The position numbers and the translations under genes are program-made. A stretch of DNA of 64,000 nt from Plotosus lineatus (lineage: Eukaryota > Chordata > Actinopteri > Siluriformes > Plotosidae). Position 1 is the first letter of the stretch, and each line of letters opens with the position of its first letter. The notes below the pieces were generated by a model, which saw only the letters and a program-made list of their open reading frames with translations, did not search any database and was not told the DNA's origin. Positions 47,883-56,989 of the stretch are shown piece after piece. The DNA is taken from positions 41,548,564 through 41,612,563 of the forward strand of contig CM045734.1 in NCBI GenBank assembly GCA_024760905.1, written 5' to 3'.

Positions 47883-47886
<4 letters not shown>
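44739..47886 (+). mobile_element. Nearly complete RTE-type LINE
   Basis: A 3.15-kb non-LTR retrotransposon with a short 5' region, one endonuclease/reverse-transcriptase reading frame broken by three lesions, and a short 3' end after the stop (GGGAACAGCCGAAAGTAAAA, GAAGAAGA). There is no poly(A), as is usual for RTE. It sits between two (TA)n tracts, so its target was probably a (TA)n microsatellite and no unique duplication can be read. At least four other partial copies in this window descend from the same family. Confidence 0.93.
44803..47856 (+). pseudogene. RTE endonuclease-reverse transcriptase (three lesions)
   Basis: This protein nicks target DNA and copies the element RNA onto it. 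The 526-codon first part has the APE-type endonuclease: TLNVGTM (Asn), CVQETRWKGSK (Glu 116), VVSAYAPQAG, VVIGADFNGHVG, TQVDYIL and QHRMVV. A coiled, basic linker follows. At A7 (46355-46361) one base is gained; the frame continues as ISKGEVRRALERMKSGKAVG. Near 46590 (GTTGGGCCC) one base is lost and the frame returns: NYRGMKLMSHTMKLW, QQFGFMPRKSTTDA, CAFVDLEKAYDRVPRE (motif A), GLHQGSALSPFLFAL (motif B). A TAG at 47089-47091 replaces a Trp codon just before MMFADDIVI (motif C). The C-terminus ends [11 protein letters not shown], stop at 47854. All catalytic motifs are present, so inactivation looks recent. Such ORFs are often mislabelled 'craniofacial development protein 2-like'. Confidence 0.93.
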
Positions 47887-47933
<47 letters not shown>

Positions 47934-48019
47934 TATATACATACACATATATACATACATACATACATATATATACATATATACATACATACATACATAT
48001 ACATACACATATATACATA
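47887..48019. repeat. (TA)n, (CA)n and ACATACAT microsatellite at RTE 3' end
   Basis: (TA)n about 47887-47920, short (CA)n, then irregular ATACATATATAC units to 48019. Frames crossing it are artefacts. Confidence 0.95.
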
Positions 48020-48437
48020 AGAGCCTTTGCTGTAGGACGTATAATATTAATGTCCAAACTCACAGGCGTTTAACTCTCCTCAGACACTGCATGTGCTGGT
48101 GAGGGGCGTGGCTGTTACCCGCAGGCGAACTCCGGAGAGCGCACCTGAATTCACTCAGCCATCAGTGCGCTATAAAAAAAAATGTGTTGATACTCTCCCA
48201 GTGATTTTGGGTTTTTTTTTTCTCTCATTACTATGGTGAACACGATTTTTACCGCACCCTAGTGCTTCCCCTGAGCTCAATAAAAGTCATTGTTTCATGA
48301 GGGCGGAAAAGTGTGTTGGATGCTGGGAAATATAATCTCAACCAATCAGCTTGCTGGATTCACAGCCAAACAGAGAACACTCAAGTCAAACAGGAGAACA
48401 GAGCATGTTGGGTAGCGTAGTTGAATGTACATGTAGA
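48020..48437. other. Unique sequence
   Basis: Nothing recognised; GC content slightly higher near 48090-48150. Confidence 0.45.
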
Positions 48438-49043
48438 ATGTAACAACGACCGCCATCAGTGCTGTTAACCAACAGGGTGCTGGTGGAAATTGGACTACTG
48501 ATGGTCGAAGAAGGAGAGGCGGGCGGCGTGTCCGTAGGCAGACAGAGAAGAGGAAAGGCATGAGTCTAGGACTGAGAGTAGGGACTTTGAATGTTGGAAC
48601 TATGAAAGGAAAAGATAGAGAGCTGGCTGACATGATGCAGAGGACGAAGGTGGACATACTGTGTGTCCAGGAGACACACTAGCTTTGACAAAGGAGTTTG
48701 TCAGGAATGTTCTAGAAGTGAAAATGGTGTCAGACAGAGTGATGAGTCTCAAGTTAGAAATCGAAGGCGAGATGTTCAATGTTGTTAGTGCTTATGTCCC
48801 ACAGGCAGGATGTGAACTAGAAGAGAAGGAGCGATTCTGGAGTGAGTTAGATGAAATGAGGCAGAGTACCCCAAGAGGTGAAAGAGTGGTCATTGGTGAA
48901 GACCTCAATGGACTTGTTGATGAAGCCAACAGAGGGAACAAAGAAGTGATGGTAGAGGTGAGATAGATAGGGTGAGATGGAGGCAGATCATTTGCTGTGG
49001 CGACCCCTGAAGGGAACAGCCGAAAGGTAAAGAAGAAGAAGAT
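48438..49043 (+). mobile_element. Internally deleted RTE element (5' and 3' parts joined)
   Basis: From TAACAACGACCGCCATCAGT it follows the parent 5' coding region (compare 44909 onward) through GTGTGTCCAGGAGACACAC, skips about 100 bp, resumes at GAGTTTGTCAGGAATGTTCT, and at about 48950 (AAGAAGTGATGG) jumps roughly 2.3 kb to the parent 3' end (GGTGAGATGGAGGCAGATCA, GTGGCGACCCCTGAAGGGAA, AAGAAGAAGA). It cannot encode a reverse transcriptase but keeps the 3' end the enzyme would recognise. Confidence 0.9.
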
Positions 49044-49527
49044 TCAAATGAATGAATAAATGAATGAATGAACTCCGCCAATCACATTGTGCATCATTTT
49101 TGTGCCCTATACACCAAAATCATGAGGCTGAAATCAGACCATGATGGCCTGCTCATCAGAAATCCTCTTTAGTATTTCAGAGAGCTGCACAAGTTTATTG
49201 CTTATTTATTGTAAAACACGTTTTATGACCCAGCTTTCTAAGAACTCCTACATCACAAATTAGACTTGGCATCAACAAAAATAACGTATAATTATTATTC
49301 ACCAATATAAACAGCAACATTCAACATTCTAGTATAGTATTTGAGAAAAAGTTATAGACAAACAAAAACATTATACACACAAATTCCATTATTTCAGGAA
49401 TCAGAATGCATTTTATATACCACGCTGTAAAAAAAATCTTACTATTACAATGTGAACAATATTAAATTCACAGCTTGTACCTAACAACAAAAGTTTGACT
49501 TTATTTCATCTTTCAGAAAACCCCCCA
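49044..49527. other. Unique AT-rich sequence
   Basis: Starts with a small (GAAT)n after the RTE end; otherwise nothing recognised. Confidence 0.45.
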
Positions 49528-49748
49528 AAAGGCCAGCCATTTCTCTCACTGTCTACGGTGAGAGGCTGTAAAAGAACCATTGCTGATTTCCATCAAGAGT
49601 AGCTGCATAGCTGTCAACATGTTTCTGCCCTGCAAAGGCCTGGCAAGCTGTACTAGGGGTACTCTGCCCTAACTCAGCGTTGGTTGAGATAGGCACTAGC
49701 CTCCCTGCAACCTTAATTAGGATGAAGTGCTTCAGGAAATGAATGGAT
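49528..49748 (+). mobile_element. Chassis SINE, L2-tail type, 5' truncated
   Basis: Begins in the core (AAAAGGCCAGCCATTTCTCT), continues GTGAGAGGCTGTAAAAGAAC and GTCAACATGTTTCTGCCCTG, then the L2-like tail ending TTCAGGAAATGAATGGATG. Confidence 0.85.
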
Positions 49749-50075
49749 GAGCAAAATCCCTCATTTATCAAAGTTCCAGATGAGGTCCAGAGGAAAAAAA
49801 ATATAGAAAAAATTGTAGACAGGATACAGCATTCCAGGAAATCAGGAGCTCTCACTGACACTAGACAGAGGACAAACACAGGGGTAGATACACATAGGCT
49901 ACGGTCATATCACAACAACTCATATCACAAGTGAGACAAACTAAACATAGGTGCAAGGACTGATCAGAGGGCGCGGCTCAGGCAGCTGAGAAAAAACAGG
50001 GGTCCTTTAGGTTCCTTGACAGATGTGAACACCCACAAATTTTGACTTCCTGACTGTCTTATTTGGCTCACTTAG

Positions 50076-50078
<3 letters not shown>
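49749..50078. other. Unique sequence
   Basis: Nothing recognised. Confidence 0.45.
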
Positions 50079-50153
<75 letters not shown>

Positions 50154-50161
50154 ATGCGTAC

Positions 50162-50219
<58 letters not shown>
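50079..50219. repeat. Long (TG)n microsatellite
   Basis: About 140 bp of TG units with one interruption (CATGCGTACATA near 50152-50164). Frames of up to 181 codons over it are repeat translations. Confidence 0.97.
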
Positions 50220-50221
<2 letters not shown>

Positions 50222-50460
50222 TGGGAAAAATCCAGACATATAAGATTGAAGGACTAAAAAACTTCCAGTGCAGGACTTCATAATAATCATCCTTCTGTTT
50301 TTTTTTAGTTTTTTTTTTAACCAAGCTGCGGAGAGAAAGAAAACATAAAGCACCATCTCTCTCTCTCTCTCTCCCAGGTGGCCTTGCTTGGATGTACAAT
50401 CTTAGATATGTAACAAAATTACAATACATAAAATATATTTTAAATATTATTCTTTGTATT

Positions 50461-50506
50461 AGGAGTACTACTACTACTAGTAGCAGTAGTAGTAGTAGTA
50501 GTAGTA

Positions 50507-50543
<37 letters not shown>

Positions 50544-50575
50544 TAATAACAATAATAATAATAATATTTAGGCCT
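50461..50575. repeat. (TAC)n / (TAG)n / (TAA)n trinucleotide tract
   Basis: ACTACTACTACTAGTAGCAG followed by (TAG)n then (TAA)n with CAA interruptions. The first CTACTA/TAGTAG part is self-complementary. Confidence 0.95.
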
Positions 50576-51114
50576 CTGTATTTAGAACACCCCATTCATA
50601 CTGCTAAAAAGGAAATGAGATTTGACATAATGGATTTTCACTGTGTTGAAAAAAGGCTGCTCTGAAATGTGGGTTCTCTGTTCTAAGTTTATTTTAAGGC
50701 TTTAGACTTGCACCATTTCTCCAAACTGGATGTAAATAATCAGTGTAATGTTCCCTCACGATCAATCACTCACATTTTCCCTTTCCTCCCTTTCTGCTCC
50801 ATTTTTACTTTTGAGAGTTTTTATTTCCAAAGCCACGGCGCACAGACAGAAAACTCGCCCATGTGCAACATCTTAAAGGAGCGGGATACACTTCAGAGTG
50901 AGCCTTCTTCCTGAATTAAAAAGTAAATTAAAAGCATTCTCAAGGACGAGTCTGATTTTTGTCATCTATGGAATGTTCCCTGATGTTAACTGCTTTGTTT
51001 TTTCAGTGATGTGAATTTATAAGTAAAATATAAGCTATACATACTGAGCTTTAAGAAAGAGGTAACAGTTATACTTAAAAGGAAACTAATCCAGGAGCTT
51101 CATAACATGTAATA
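50576..51114. other. Unique sequence
   Basis: Repeat-free; a frame at 50708-50914 (68 codons) has no recognised motif. Confidence 0.4.
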
Positions 51115-51374
51115 TTCATTCATTTATTTTCTGAACCGCTTAATCCTAATTAGGGTTACGGGGAGGCTGGCATCCGTCTCAGCTGACGCTGGCGATGGCA
51201 GACTACACCCTGGACAGCTTGCCAGGCCATTGAAGGGCAGAAACACGCTGACGACTATGAAGATACTCTTGACGAAAGTCATCAATGGTTGTACATGCCT
51301 CACACCAACCATACAGTTAGCTGCACTGGGGGGGGGGACACTGACAACTCTTTAAGAGTGTGGCCACCACTGCC
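51115..51374 (-). mobile_element. Chassis SINE, L2-tail type, deleted in the head/core
   Basis: Minus strand: GGCAGTGGTGGCCAC, a C9 tract, CAGTGCAGCTAACTG, then a deletion of about 60 bp, then core and L2-like tail ending AAAATAAATGAATGAATA. Confidence 0.8.
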
Positions 51375-51375
51375 A

Positions 51376-51376
<1 letters not shown>

Positions 51377-51408
<32 letters not shown>
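51377..51408. repeat. (ATT)n microsatellite
   Basis: About ten ATT units between two SINEs. Confidence 0.93.
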
Positions 51409-51409
51409 G

Positions 51410-51775
51410 CTTATGGCAGCATGATGGTATATTGGTTAGCACATCAACCTCACAGCAAGAAGGCCTGTGTTCAATTCCCAGCTTGGGCATTTCTGTGTGG
51501 AGTTTGCATGTTCTCCTGGTGCCTGTGTAAGTTTCCTCCGGGTACTCCAGTTTCCTCCCACATTCCAAAAACAAGCACAGTAGATTAATTGGCTGTTCTA
51601 AATCACCTCTTAACGTGAGACTGAGTATCAATAGTTTTGAGAATGTTGGCCCTACAATGGCCTGGTGAGCTGTCCAAAGTGTGCCCCACCCTTGCCCAGA
51701 GTTGGCTGAGATGGGTGCCAGTCTCTTCATGAGCATAATTAGAAATAAGTGGTTCAGAAAATGAATGAAAGAAAT
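51410..51775 (+). mobile_element. SINE family C with L2-like tail, full length
   Basis: Head TATGGCAGCATGATGGTATA and TTGGTTAGCACATCAACCTC, then CAGCAAGAAGGCCTGTGTTC, TTTCTGTGTGGAGTTTGCAT, GTTTCCTCCGGGTACTCCAG, and an L2-like tail ending AAAATGAATGAAAG. Best-preserved + strand member of the family. Confidence 0.87.
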
Positions 51776-51784
51776 TACATATTA

Positions 51785-52095
51785 CTTAAGCATGGTAGCA
51801 TTTATGGGTGGAGCTTACATGTTCTTGCATGGGGTTTATGGGTGGAGCTTACATGTTCGTGCATGGGGTTTCCTCCGTGTACACCGGTTGCCTCCCACAA
51901 TCCAAAGGCATGCACATTAAGCTACTTGCCAGTTCCAAATTGCCCCTAGTTGCAAGTGTGAATGACTGTGTTTGGGTTGGCCCTGTGATACAGCCATTCA
52001 GGATGTATCCCGCCTTTGTTTAGAGTCAGCTGAGATAGGCTTCAGCTTCCCCAAGACCCTTTATTAAGCAGTTTCAGCAAATTAATGAATAAATA
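51785..52095 (+). mobile_element. SINE family C with internal tandem duplication
   Basis: A 37-38 bp unit (GGGTGGAGCTTACATGTTC ... CATGGGGTTT) occurs twice in a row near 51804-51870, followed by the usual TTGCCTCCCACAATCCAAAG body and L2-like tail. Confidence 0.83.
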
Positions 52096-52107
52096 AAATG
52101 TATACTT

Positions 52108-52240
52108 ATGACAGCATGGTGGTGCAGTTGGTAATATGTCTGCCTCACAACAATACGTTTCTGAGTTGGAGACCCCAACAGGATTAAGTGGTGCAACAAT
52201 GATTGATTGATTGATTGAATGAATGAATGAATGAATATCC
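52108..52240 (+). mobile_element. Minimal SINE family C: head joined to 3' end
   Basis: ATGACAGCATGGTGGTGCAG head, CTGCCTCACAACAATACG, then a direct jump to AACAGGATTAAGTGGTGCAA and (GATT)n/(GAAT)n. The body is deleted. Confidence 0.75.
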
Positions 52241-52564
52241 ATATATCACTATGTATATGTTGTAGACACCTGACCATTACATACATATGAGCTTATTCAC
52301 TTTTGAGTCACATTCCATTAAATTTTGACACGTGGATTATGGATGGATTACAGCCATGGTGGTTTGTAATTAGTGAGGACAGGCAATGGAATTTTGGACA
52401 TGGACGTCTGGGATGCAATGAAAGGTGTTCATGCTCTGTGCAGTCCACTTAAGTTCTTCCACTTCAGCCATGTCTCCAACCTTGTCAAACCATGTCTCAT
52501 TGAGATCGCTTGGTACACCTGGTCATTGCTATACTAGAAAATAATTAGACTCTTTAAACTCATC
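52241..52564. other. Unique sequence
   Basis: Nothing recognised. Confidence 0.45.
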
Positions 52565-52574
52565 CATCCATCAT

Positions 52575-52887
52575 TGTAAAAAGTAAAGGCTGTTGGGGTT
52601 TTTACACCCGAGCCACAGTCGCTCATCAGGCCGGTGCTTATCCCCGGTTTCCGTAGCATGAAGCAACTAGGAGTTCAACTCCTCCTGGATAGGATGCTAG
52701 TCCATCTCAGGTTACCTTCCCAGTATATTTTACTGGTACTCATTTATACTGCTGGGTGAACACAGGCACACTTGTGGTTAAGACCTTGCCCAGGGGTCTT
52801 AGCACAGTGGAGGGGGCTAACTGGGTTTTAAACACACAACCTCCTGATCATGAGCCCAGCACCCTAACCACTACACCACCGGCCCCA
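52575..52887 (-). mobile_element. SINE family B, full length, with 10-bp target duplication
   Basis: Minus-strand head GGGGCCGGTGGTGTAGTGGT; body and tail as in 10628-10942. CATCCATCAT at 52565-52574 and 52888-52897 flank it. Confidence 0.87.
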
Positions 52888-52919
52888 CATCCATCATCAA
52901 TACCACTTATATGTTCGTG

Positions 52920-53270
52920 CCACAGTTGAAACCGAAGCCAATTCCAGTTGACTTTGGGTGAGAGGCGGGTTAAATTCTGGGTCTATTGCAGGGCTAACTC
53001 AGAGACAAACAACAATTCATACCCACATTTACATCTATGGGGATCCCTGCAATGGCCTGGTGAGCTGACCAGAGTGTACTCTGCCCTCACCCAGAGTCAG
53101 CTGAGATGGCCGCCAGCCTCCGCCGCCACCTAATTAGGATTTAGCGGTTCGGAAAATTAACGAATTAATGAACATCTATGGGGAGTTTAACGTAGCCAGT
53201 TGACCCAGCAGGCATGTTCTGGAGAAAACCCACAAGCATGGATAGAACATCTGTTAAGTAGACACTCATT
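52920..53270 (-). mobile_element. Old L2-tail/SINE family C copy, interrupted
   Basis: CAATTCCAGTTGACTTTGGG with GAGAGGCGGGTTAAATTCTG and ATTCATACCCACATTTACAT is a minus-strand L2-like SINE 3' part; after the insertion at 53044-53171 it resumes with GAGTTTAACGTAGCCAGTTG and TGGAGAAAACCCACAAGCAT. Confidence 0.7.
53044..53171 (+). mobile_element. Tail-only retroposed L2-like unit with perfect 13-bp duplication
   Basis: Only 128 bp: TCCCTGCAATGGCCTGGTGA through CAGAGTCAGCTGAGATGGCC to GGATTTAGCGGTTCGGAAAA and ATTAACGAATTAATG. ACATCTATGGGGA flanks it at 53031-53043 and 53172-53184, so this short unit moved as such, 5' truncated, into an older opposite-strand relative. Confidence 0.9.
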
Positions 53271-53329
53271 ATCTGATTTTTTTTTTTTTTTTGTACATTG
53301 CATTTATTGAATTGTGATGATTCCCCTGA

Positions 53330-53465
53330 CTTCCAAAAGCCCTGTGATGCATTGGAGACCTGTTCAGGGAGTACCCAACCTCTCACCTGAAGTCCAGCTG
53401 GATTTTCCTCCAGTTTCTCCTCAACCCTGACAGATAAACATCATAGATAATGCCTGGATGGATGT
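53330..53465 (+). repeat. L2-like SINE 3' fragment of a GGAT-ending type
   Basis: CCCTGTGATGCATTGGAGAC, CTGTTCAGGGAGTACCCAAC, CTGAAGTCCAGCTGG and an end of GCCTGGATGGATG follow the general fish L2-type tail, but with GGAT rather than GAAT repeats. Confidence 0.65.
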
Positions 53466-54190
53466 TTATCTGACCTCGACAATTACACTGCCACTCAAGG
53501 CAGTTACACACCACTATCTACAGTACAGTGTGTGTGAGTGCTTGCTCATTTTGATGACAGTGTAATGGCACACGAGCATCGTGGACATTTTGATAGCTGG
53601 GATATGATTACAAATCAATGTTTGCCCAAATCTACTTTGTTACAGCATGTGGCAGTGCAAAAGCTTGGTCAAAGCTGGACATGTTGTGCGAGAAAATATG
53701 ATTTGTCTATCAAGGTTTAAAACATTATCAGGCAGATTGAATGTTTTTATCCATATATTTGTTAAACTTCCTCTTTTATCTAACATGATCTTTGCAGGCA
53801 GAGGGTCAAGGTTAGAAGGTAACCCAAATAAAATATACCTGTGACGTTTTGGTAAAATCTATTTATGTTGTCAAATGTTTTTTTTACTGTTTTTATGCAG
53901 ATGTCAAAACATGCAGTGTTTCTGGCAGGAGAAAAAAATAGTTTGGTGAAATCCCATTATTTCTTATTATTTTTCTTGCAGGTTTTTGGCTGTTTTCCAG
54001 ATGGGTTAATTGCACAAACATTTCTATGAGCATTTTTTTTTTAATTAAAAAATGTATAAATTTACATTATCATTAGATTCATGTTACTGTTTCAGTGAAT
54101 GCTCCTGAACATGTGTATGAATACCTGTAAAGCTTCTTTTAGCGGGCTATAAAACATGTTACAAGTGCATGCTCCGTCAAGTATTTTCAT
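53466..54190. other. Unique AT-rich sequence
   Basis: Nothing recognised apart from T and A runs. Confidence 0.45.
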
Positions 54191-54191
54191 T

Positions 54192-54313
54192 AATTCATTT
54201 ATTGAACTTGGTAATTCTACTTTGGGTCACGGGAGGCTACCTCAGTCGACTCTATGCATGAGTAGGGGACACCTGAACAGCTCAACATTTCATTGCATGG
54301 CAACACGCACAAG

Positions 54314-54392
<79 letters not shown>

Positions 54393-54600
54393 ATTCTCTC
54401 ATTCACACTAAGTAGCAATTGAGAATACCCAATACACCTAATGTGTATATGTTGGAGTGTGAGAGTACAACTGGAATAACCTGGAGGAAACCCCTGAGAG
54501 CACAGGAAGAAGAAACCACATCACCAAGCTTGGGGTGCAAACCCAGGACCTTCTTGCTATGAGGTGGATGTGCTAATCATTACTCCACTATGCCACCCCA
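54192..54600 (-). mobile_element. SINE family C with internal (CA)n expansion
   Basis: L2-like tail remnant (TTAATTCATTTATTGAACTT, GGGTCACGGGAGGCTACCTC) on the left, (CA)n at 54319-54390 in the body, then CTGGAGGAAACCCCTGAGAG, CAGGACCTTCTTGCTATGAG and GGTGGATGTGCTAATCATTA at the head. Confidence 0.78.
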
Positions 54601-54639
54601 TGAAATATTTGCATTTGTTCATACATTTCCTAAGATAAG

Positions 54640-54850
54640 CACCGATCCGATGAGCCACTATGACTCGGGTGTAAAAAGCCCAACGGACTTTACCTAGGGT
54701 TGTGGGGAGGCTGGCACCCATCTCAGCCAACTCTGAGCAAGGGTAGGGTAAACTCTGGACAGCTTGCCAGGCCATCGTGGGGCCAACATACACACACACA
54801 CACACACACACACAATACCTTGCACAGTCACACTTACACGTAGGGGCAAT
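54640..54850. mobile_element. SINE family B 3' fragment (+) joined to L2-like tail (-)
   Basis: 54640-54699 is the family B 3' end (AAGCACCGATCCGATGAGCC, AAAAAGCCCAACGGACTTTA). 54700-54850 is a minus-strand L2-like tail (GGGAGGCTGGCACCCATCTC) with a (CA)n at 54790-54814 and part of a family C body. Confidence 0.72.
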
Positions 54851-55045
54851 TTGTAACAGCCATTTAGCTTTCTGTGTATACTATTATAAATATTTTATGC
54901 TGCTATTTTATATATAATATAATAAAATAAACAGAAACAAACAAATGCATGATATAGATCAATTAAGGTCAAGCTACTTTCTTACTGAACAGACAAATGT
55001 AAAGCACTCTGTTTCAATATTGATATATATTTTAACTCTGAATTC

Positions 55046-55402
55046 GGGGCAGTGGTGGTCTAGTGGTATAGTGCGCTGGATCACTGATCCAAAGGTTGGG
55101 GGTTCGAGTCCCACTCTCCACAAGGTTGTCACTGTCCCCCCAGTGCAGCTAACTGGATTATCAAAGGCGGGCCATGTCTGTCACTGTCTATGGTGAGAGG
55201 CATGTAAAAGAACCATTGCTGACTTTCGTAAAGAGTAGCTGCAAAGTCGTCAGCGTGTTTCTGTCCCTTGTTAAAAGGGTTGTGACAGGAAGGGCATCCG
55301 ACGTAAAAACCTCTGCCAAATCAAACGTGCGAATCAGATGATTCGCTGTGGCGACTCCTGAGTAAAAGGGAAAAAGCCGAAAGGAAGACAGACAGACATT
55401 AT
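55046..55402 (+). mobile_element. Chassis SINE, RTE-tail type, reference copy
   Basis: Complete head (GGGGCAGTGGTGGTCTAGTG; A box TGGTCTAGTGG; B box GGTTCGAGTCC), core, RTE 5'-like block 55277-55320 (GGGTTGTGACAGGAAGGGCA, TCCGACGTAAAAACC), RTE 3'-like block 55333-55395 (CAGATGATTCGCTGTGGCGA, CTCCTGAGTAAAAGGG), ending GGAAGACAGACAGAC. AACTCTGAATTC at 55034-55045 and 55403-55414 is the target duplication. Confidence 0.94.
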
Positions 55403-55414
55403 AACTCTGAATTC

Positions 55415-55847
55415 AAGTGCACCATTCAGATAGTGTAGCCATTGCAAGGGTTTCTTGAAATGCCACAAAAATGTGCACTCTTAAGGGAGCAAAATAAATA
55501 AATTAATTAATTTTTTTAAAATAGCCTAATAACTAATGAGCATATAAATTTCCTGTAATTTATAGATTATGTCCTTTTTAACCCAAAAGGCAAAGTCATG
55601 GTACAGTACACAAACCCTCGATACCATTTTATGAGAAAGTTTGGGTTCACCAAGAAAATTTTACGTTTACATGAAAACACAATCTTACATTTATCAAATG
55701 AGTAGACAAATGAACATAATATCTACTCAAGCCCTTGACAGGGTTCAATTAATTTTTAAATTCAACTATTTTTTTTTTTAACTTTGCTTTCATTTCAAAT
55801 CCTCCATATAACATCCTTGCAGACCTTTGTTATTCTAGCTGTCAGTT
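55415..55847. other. Unique AT-rich sequence
   Basis: Nothing recognised. Confidence 0.45.
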
Positions 55848-55858
55848 TAATGAAGTAA

Positions 55859-56216
55859 GAATGGGCAATGCTGGCCTAGTGGTATAGGGTGCTGGATTGC
55901 TGATCCCAGGGTTGGAGGTTCCCACTCTACACAAGGTTGTCACTGCCCAGCCTCCCCCCCCCCAGTGCAGCTAACTGGGTTATCAAAGGCGGGCCATGTC
56001 TCTCACTGTCTATGGTGAGAGGTTCATGTAAAAGAACCATTGCTGACTTTCGTAAAGAGTAGCTGCAAAACCGTCAGCGTGTTTCTGTTCCTTGCGAAAG
56101 GGTTGTGTCAGGAAGGGCATCCGATGTAAAACCCTATGCCGAATCAAATGTGCGAATCAGATGATTCGCTTTGGCCACCCCTGAAGAACGGAAAAACTGC
56201 AAGGAAAAAATAATAA
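55859..56216 (+). mobile_element. Chassis SINE, RTE-tail type, with 11-bp duplication and AAT tail
   Basis: Same layout as 55046-55402 with about 5-8% more change; the B-box region has lost GAGT. The end is GAAGAACGGAAAAACTGCAA then (AAT)n. TAATGAAGTAA at 55848-55858 and 56217-56227 is the duplication. Confidence 0.9.
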
Positions 56217-56989
56217 TAATGAAGTAAAATAAAGAAATTCCACCCCATTACTGAAGCACCTCACAGAAGTTAGACCGATTTAATGGCCATTGTTTCCACA
56301 TCAGACAATCAGCCTACTCCCACATCAGCTCAGACAGGTAGAGACTCAGTGACTCTCCTGGCCACTCCAATCTTGACAGAATGTCAGCGGAATTCAGTTT
56401 CTCTAGTTCTTGAATATTTTGCATTATTTTGGTTCATTCTGTTGTCCTTTCCTGTAGGAAGAGCGTAGCAGCACTCAAGCACCGTCCACAGAGTACAGCA
56501 TGGATTTGCAAAATGGAGTGATTTTCCTTATTGTTCAGGATCCCTTTTACCATGTACATTTCTCACACTTTACCACCACCAAAGCATCTCCAGACCATCA
56601 CCTTCCCCCACCATGCGGAACAGATGGCGTTGAACACTTTCTGTGTTCTGATGCCTATTTTATTTATTTTTTCCTTTGACTGAATGGTTTCAGACTAAAT
56701 ACTGAGGCTCAACAGTCCACACCATTGGAGAGTGTGGAAAAGAAGTGAAGAAGCATCTGCAGGCAGGTTAGAATGGTTGGAGAAAAGTGTCCGGTGTGAT
56801 GTGTGATATGAAGGTATCGGCATTAACGAAAGGAAAAGTGTACAAGACGGTGTTGAGGCCAGCGATGTTGTATGGTTTAGAAACAGTGGCACTGAGGAAA
56901 AGACAGGAGGCAGAGCTGGAGGTAGCAGAGATGAAAAATTTGAGGTTCTCTTTGGGATTAACGAGGATGAATAGGATCAGGAACGAGTA

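Noticed and set aside
47010..48008. 332-codon minus-strand open frame
   Set aside because: It is antisense to the RTE coding region and runs into a (TA)/(CA) microsatellite; no homology-like features of its own.
50007..50552. 181-codon minus-strand frame
   Set aside because: It is Leu, Thr-His and Val repeats from (TAG)n, (TG)n and similar tracts; not a gene.
55046..55120. Functional tRNA gene suggested by the A and B boxes
   Set aside because: The head is part of a repeated SINE with a long 3' extension, and I could not form a proper anticodon arm with U33; not a tRNA gene.
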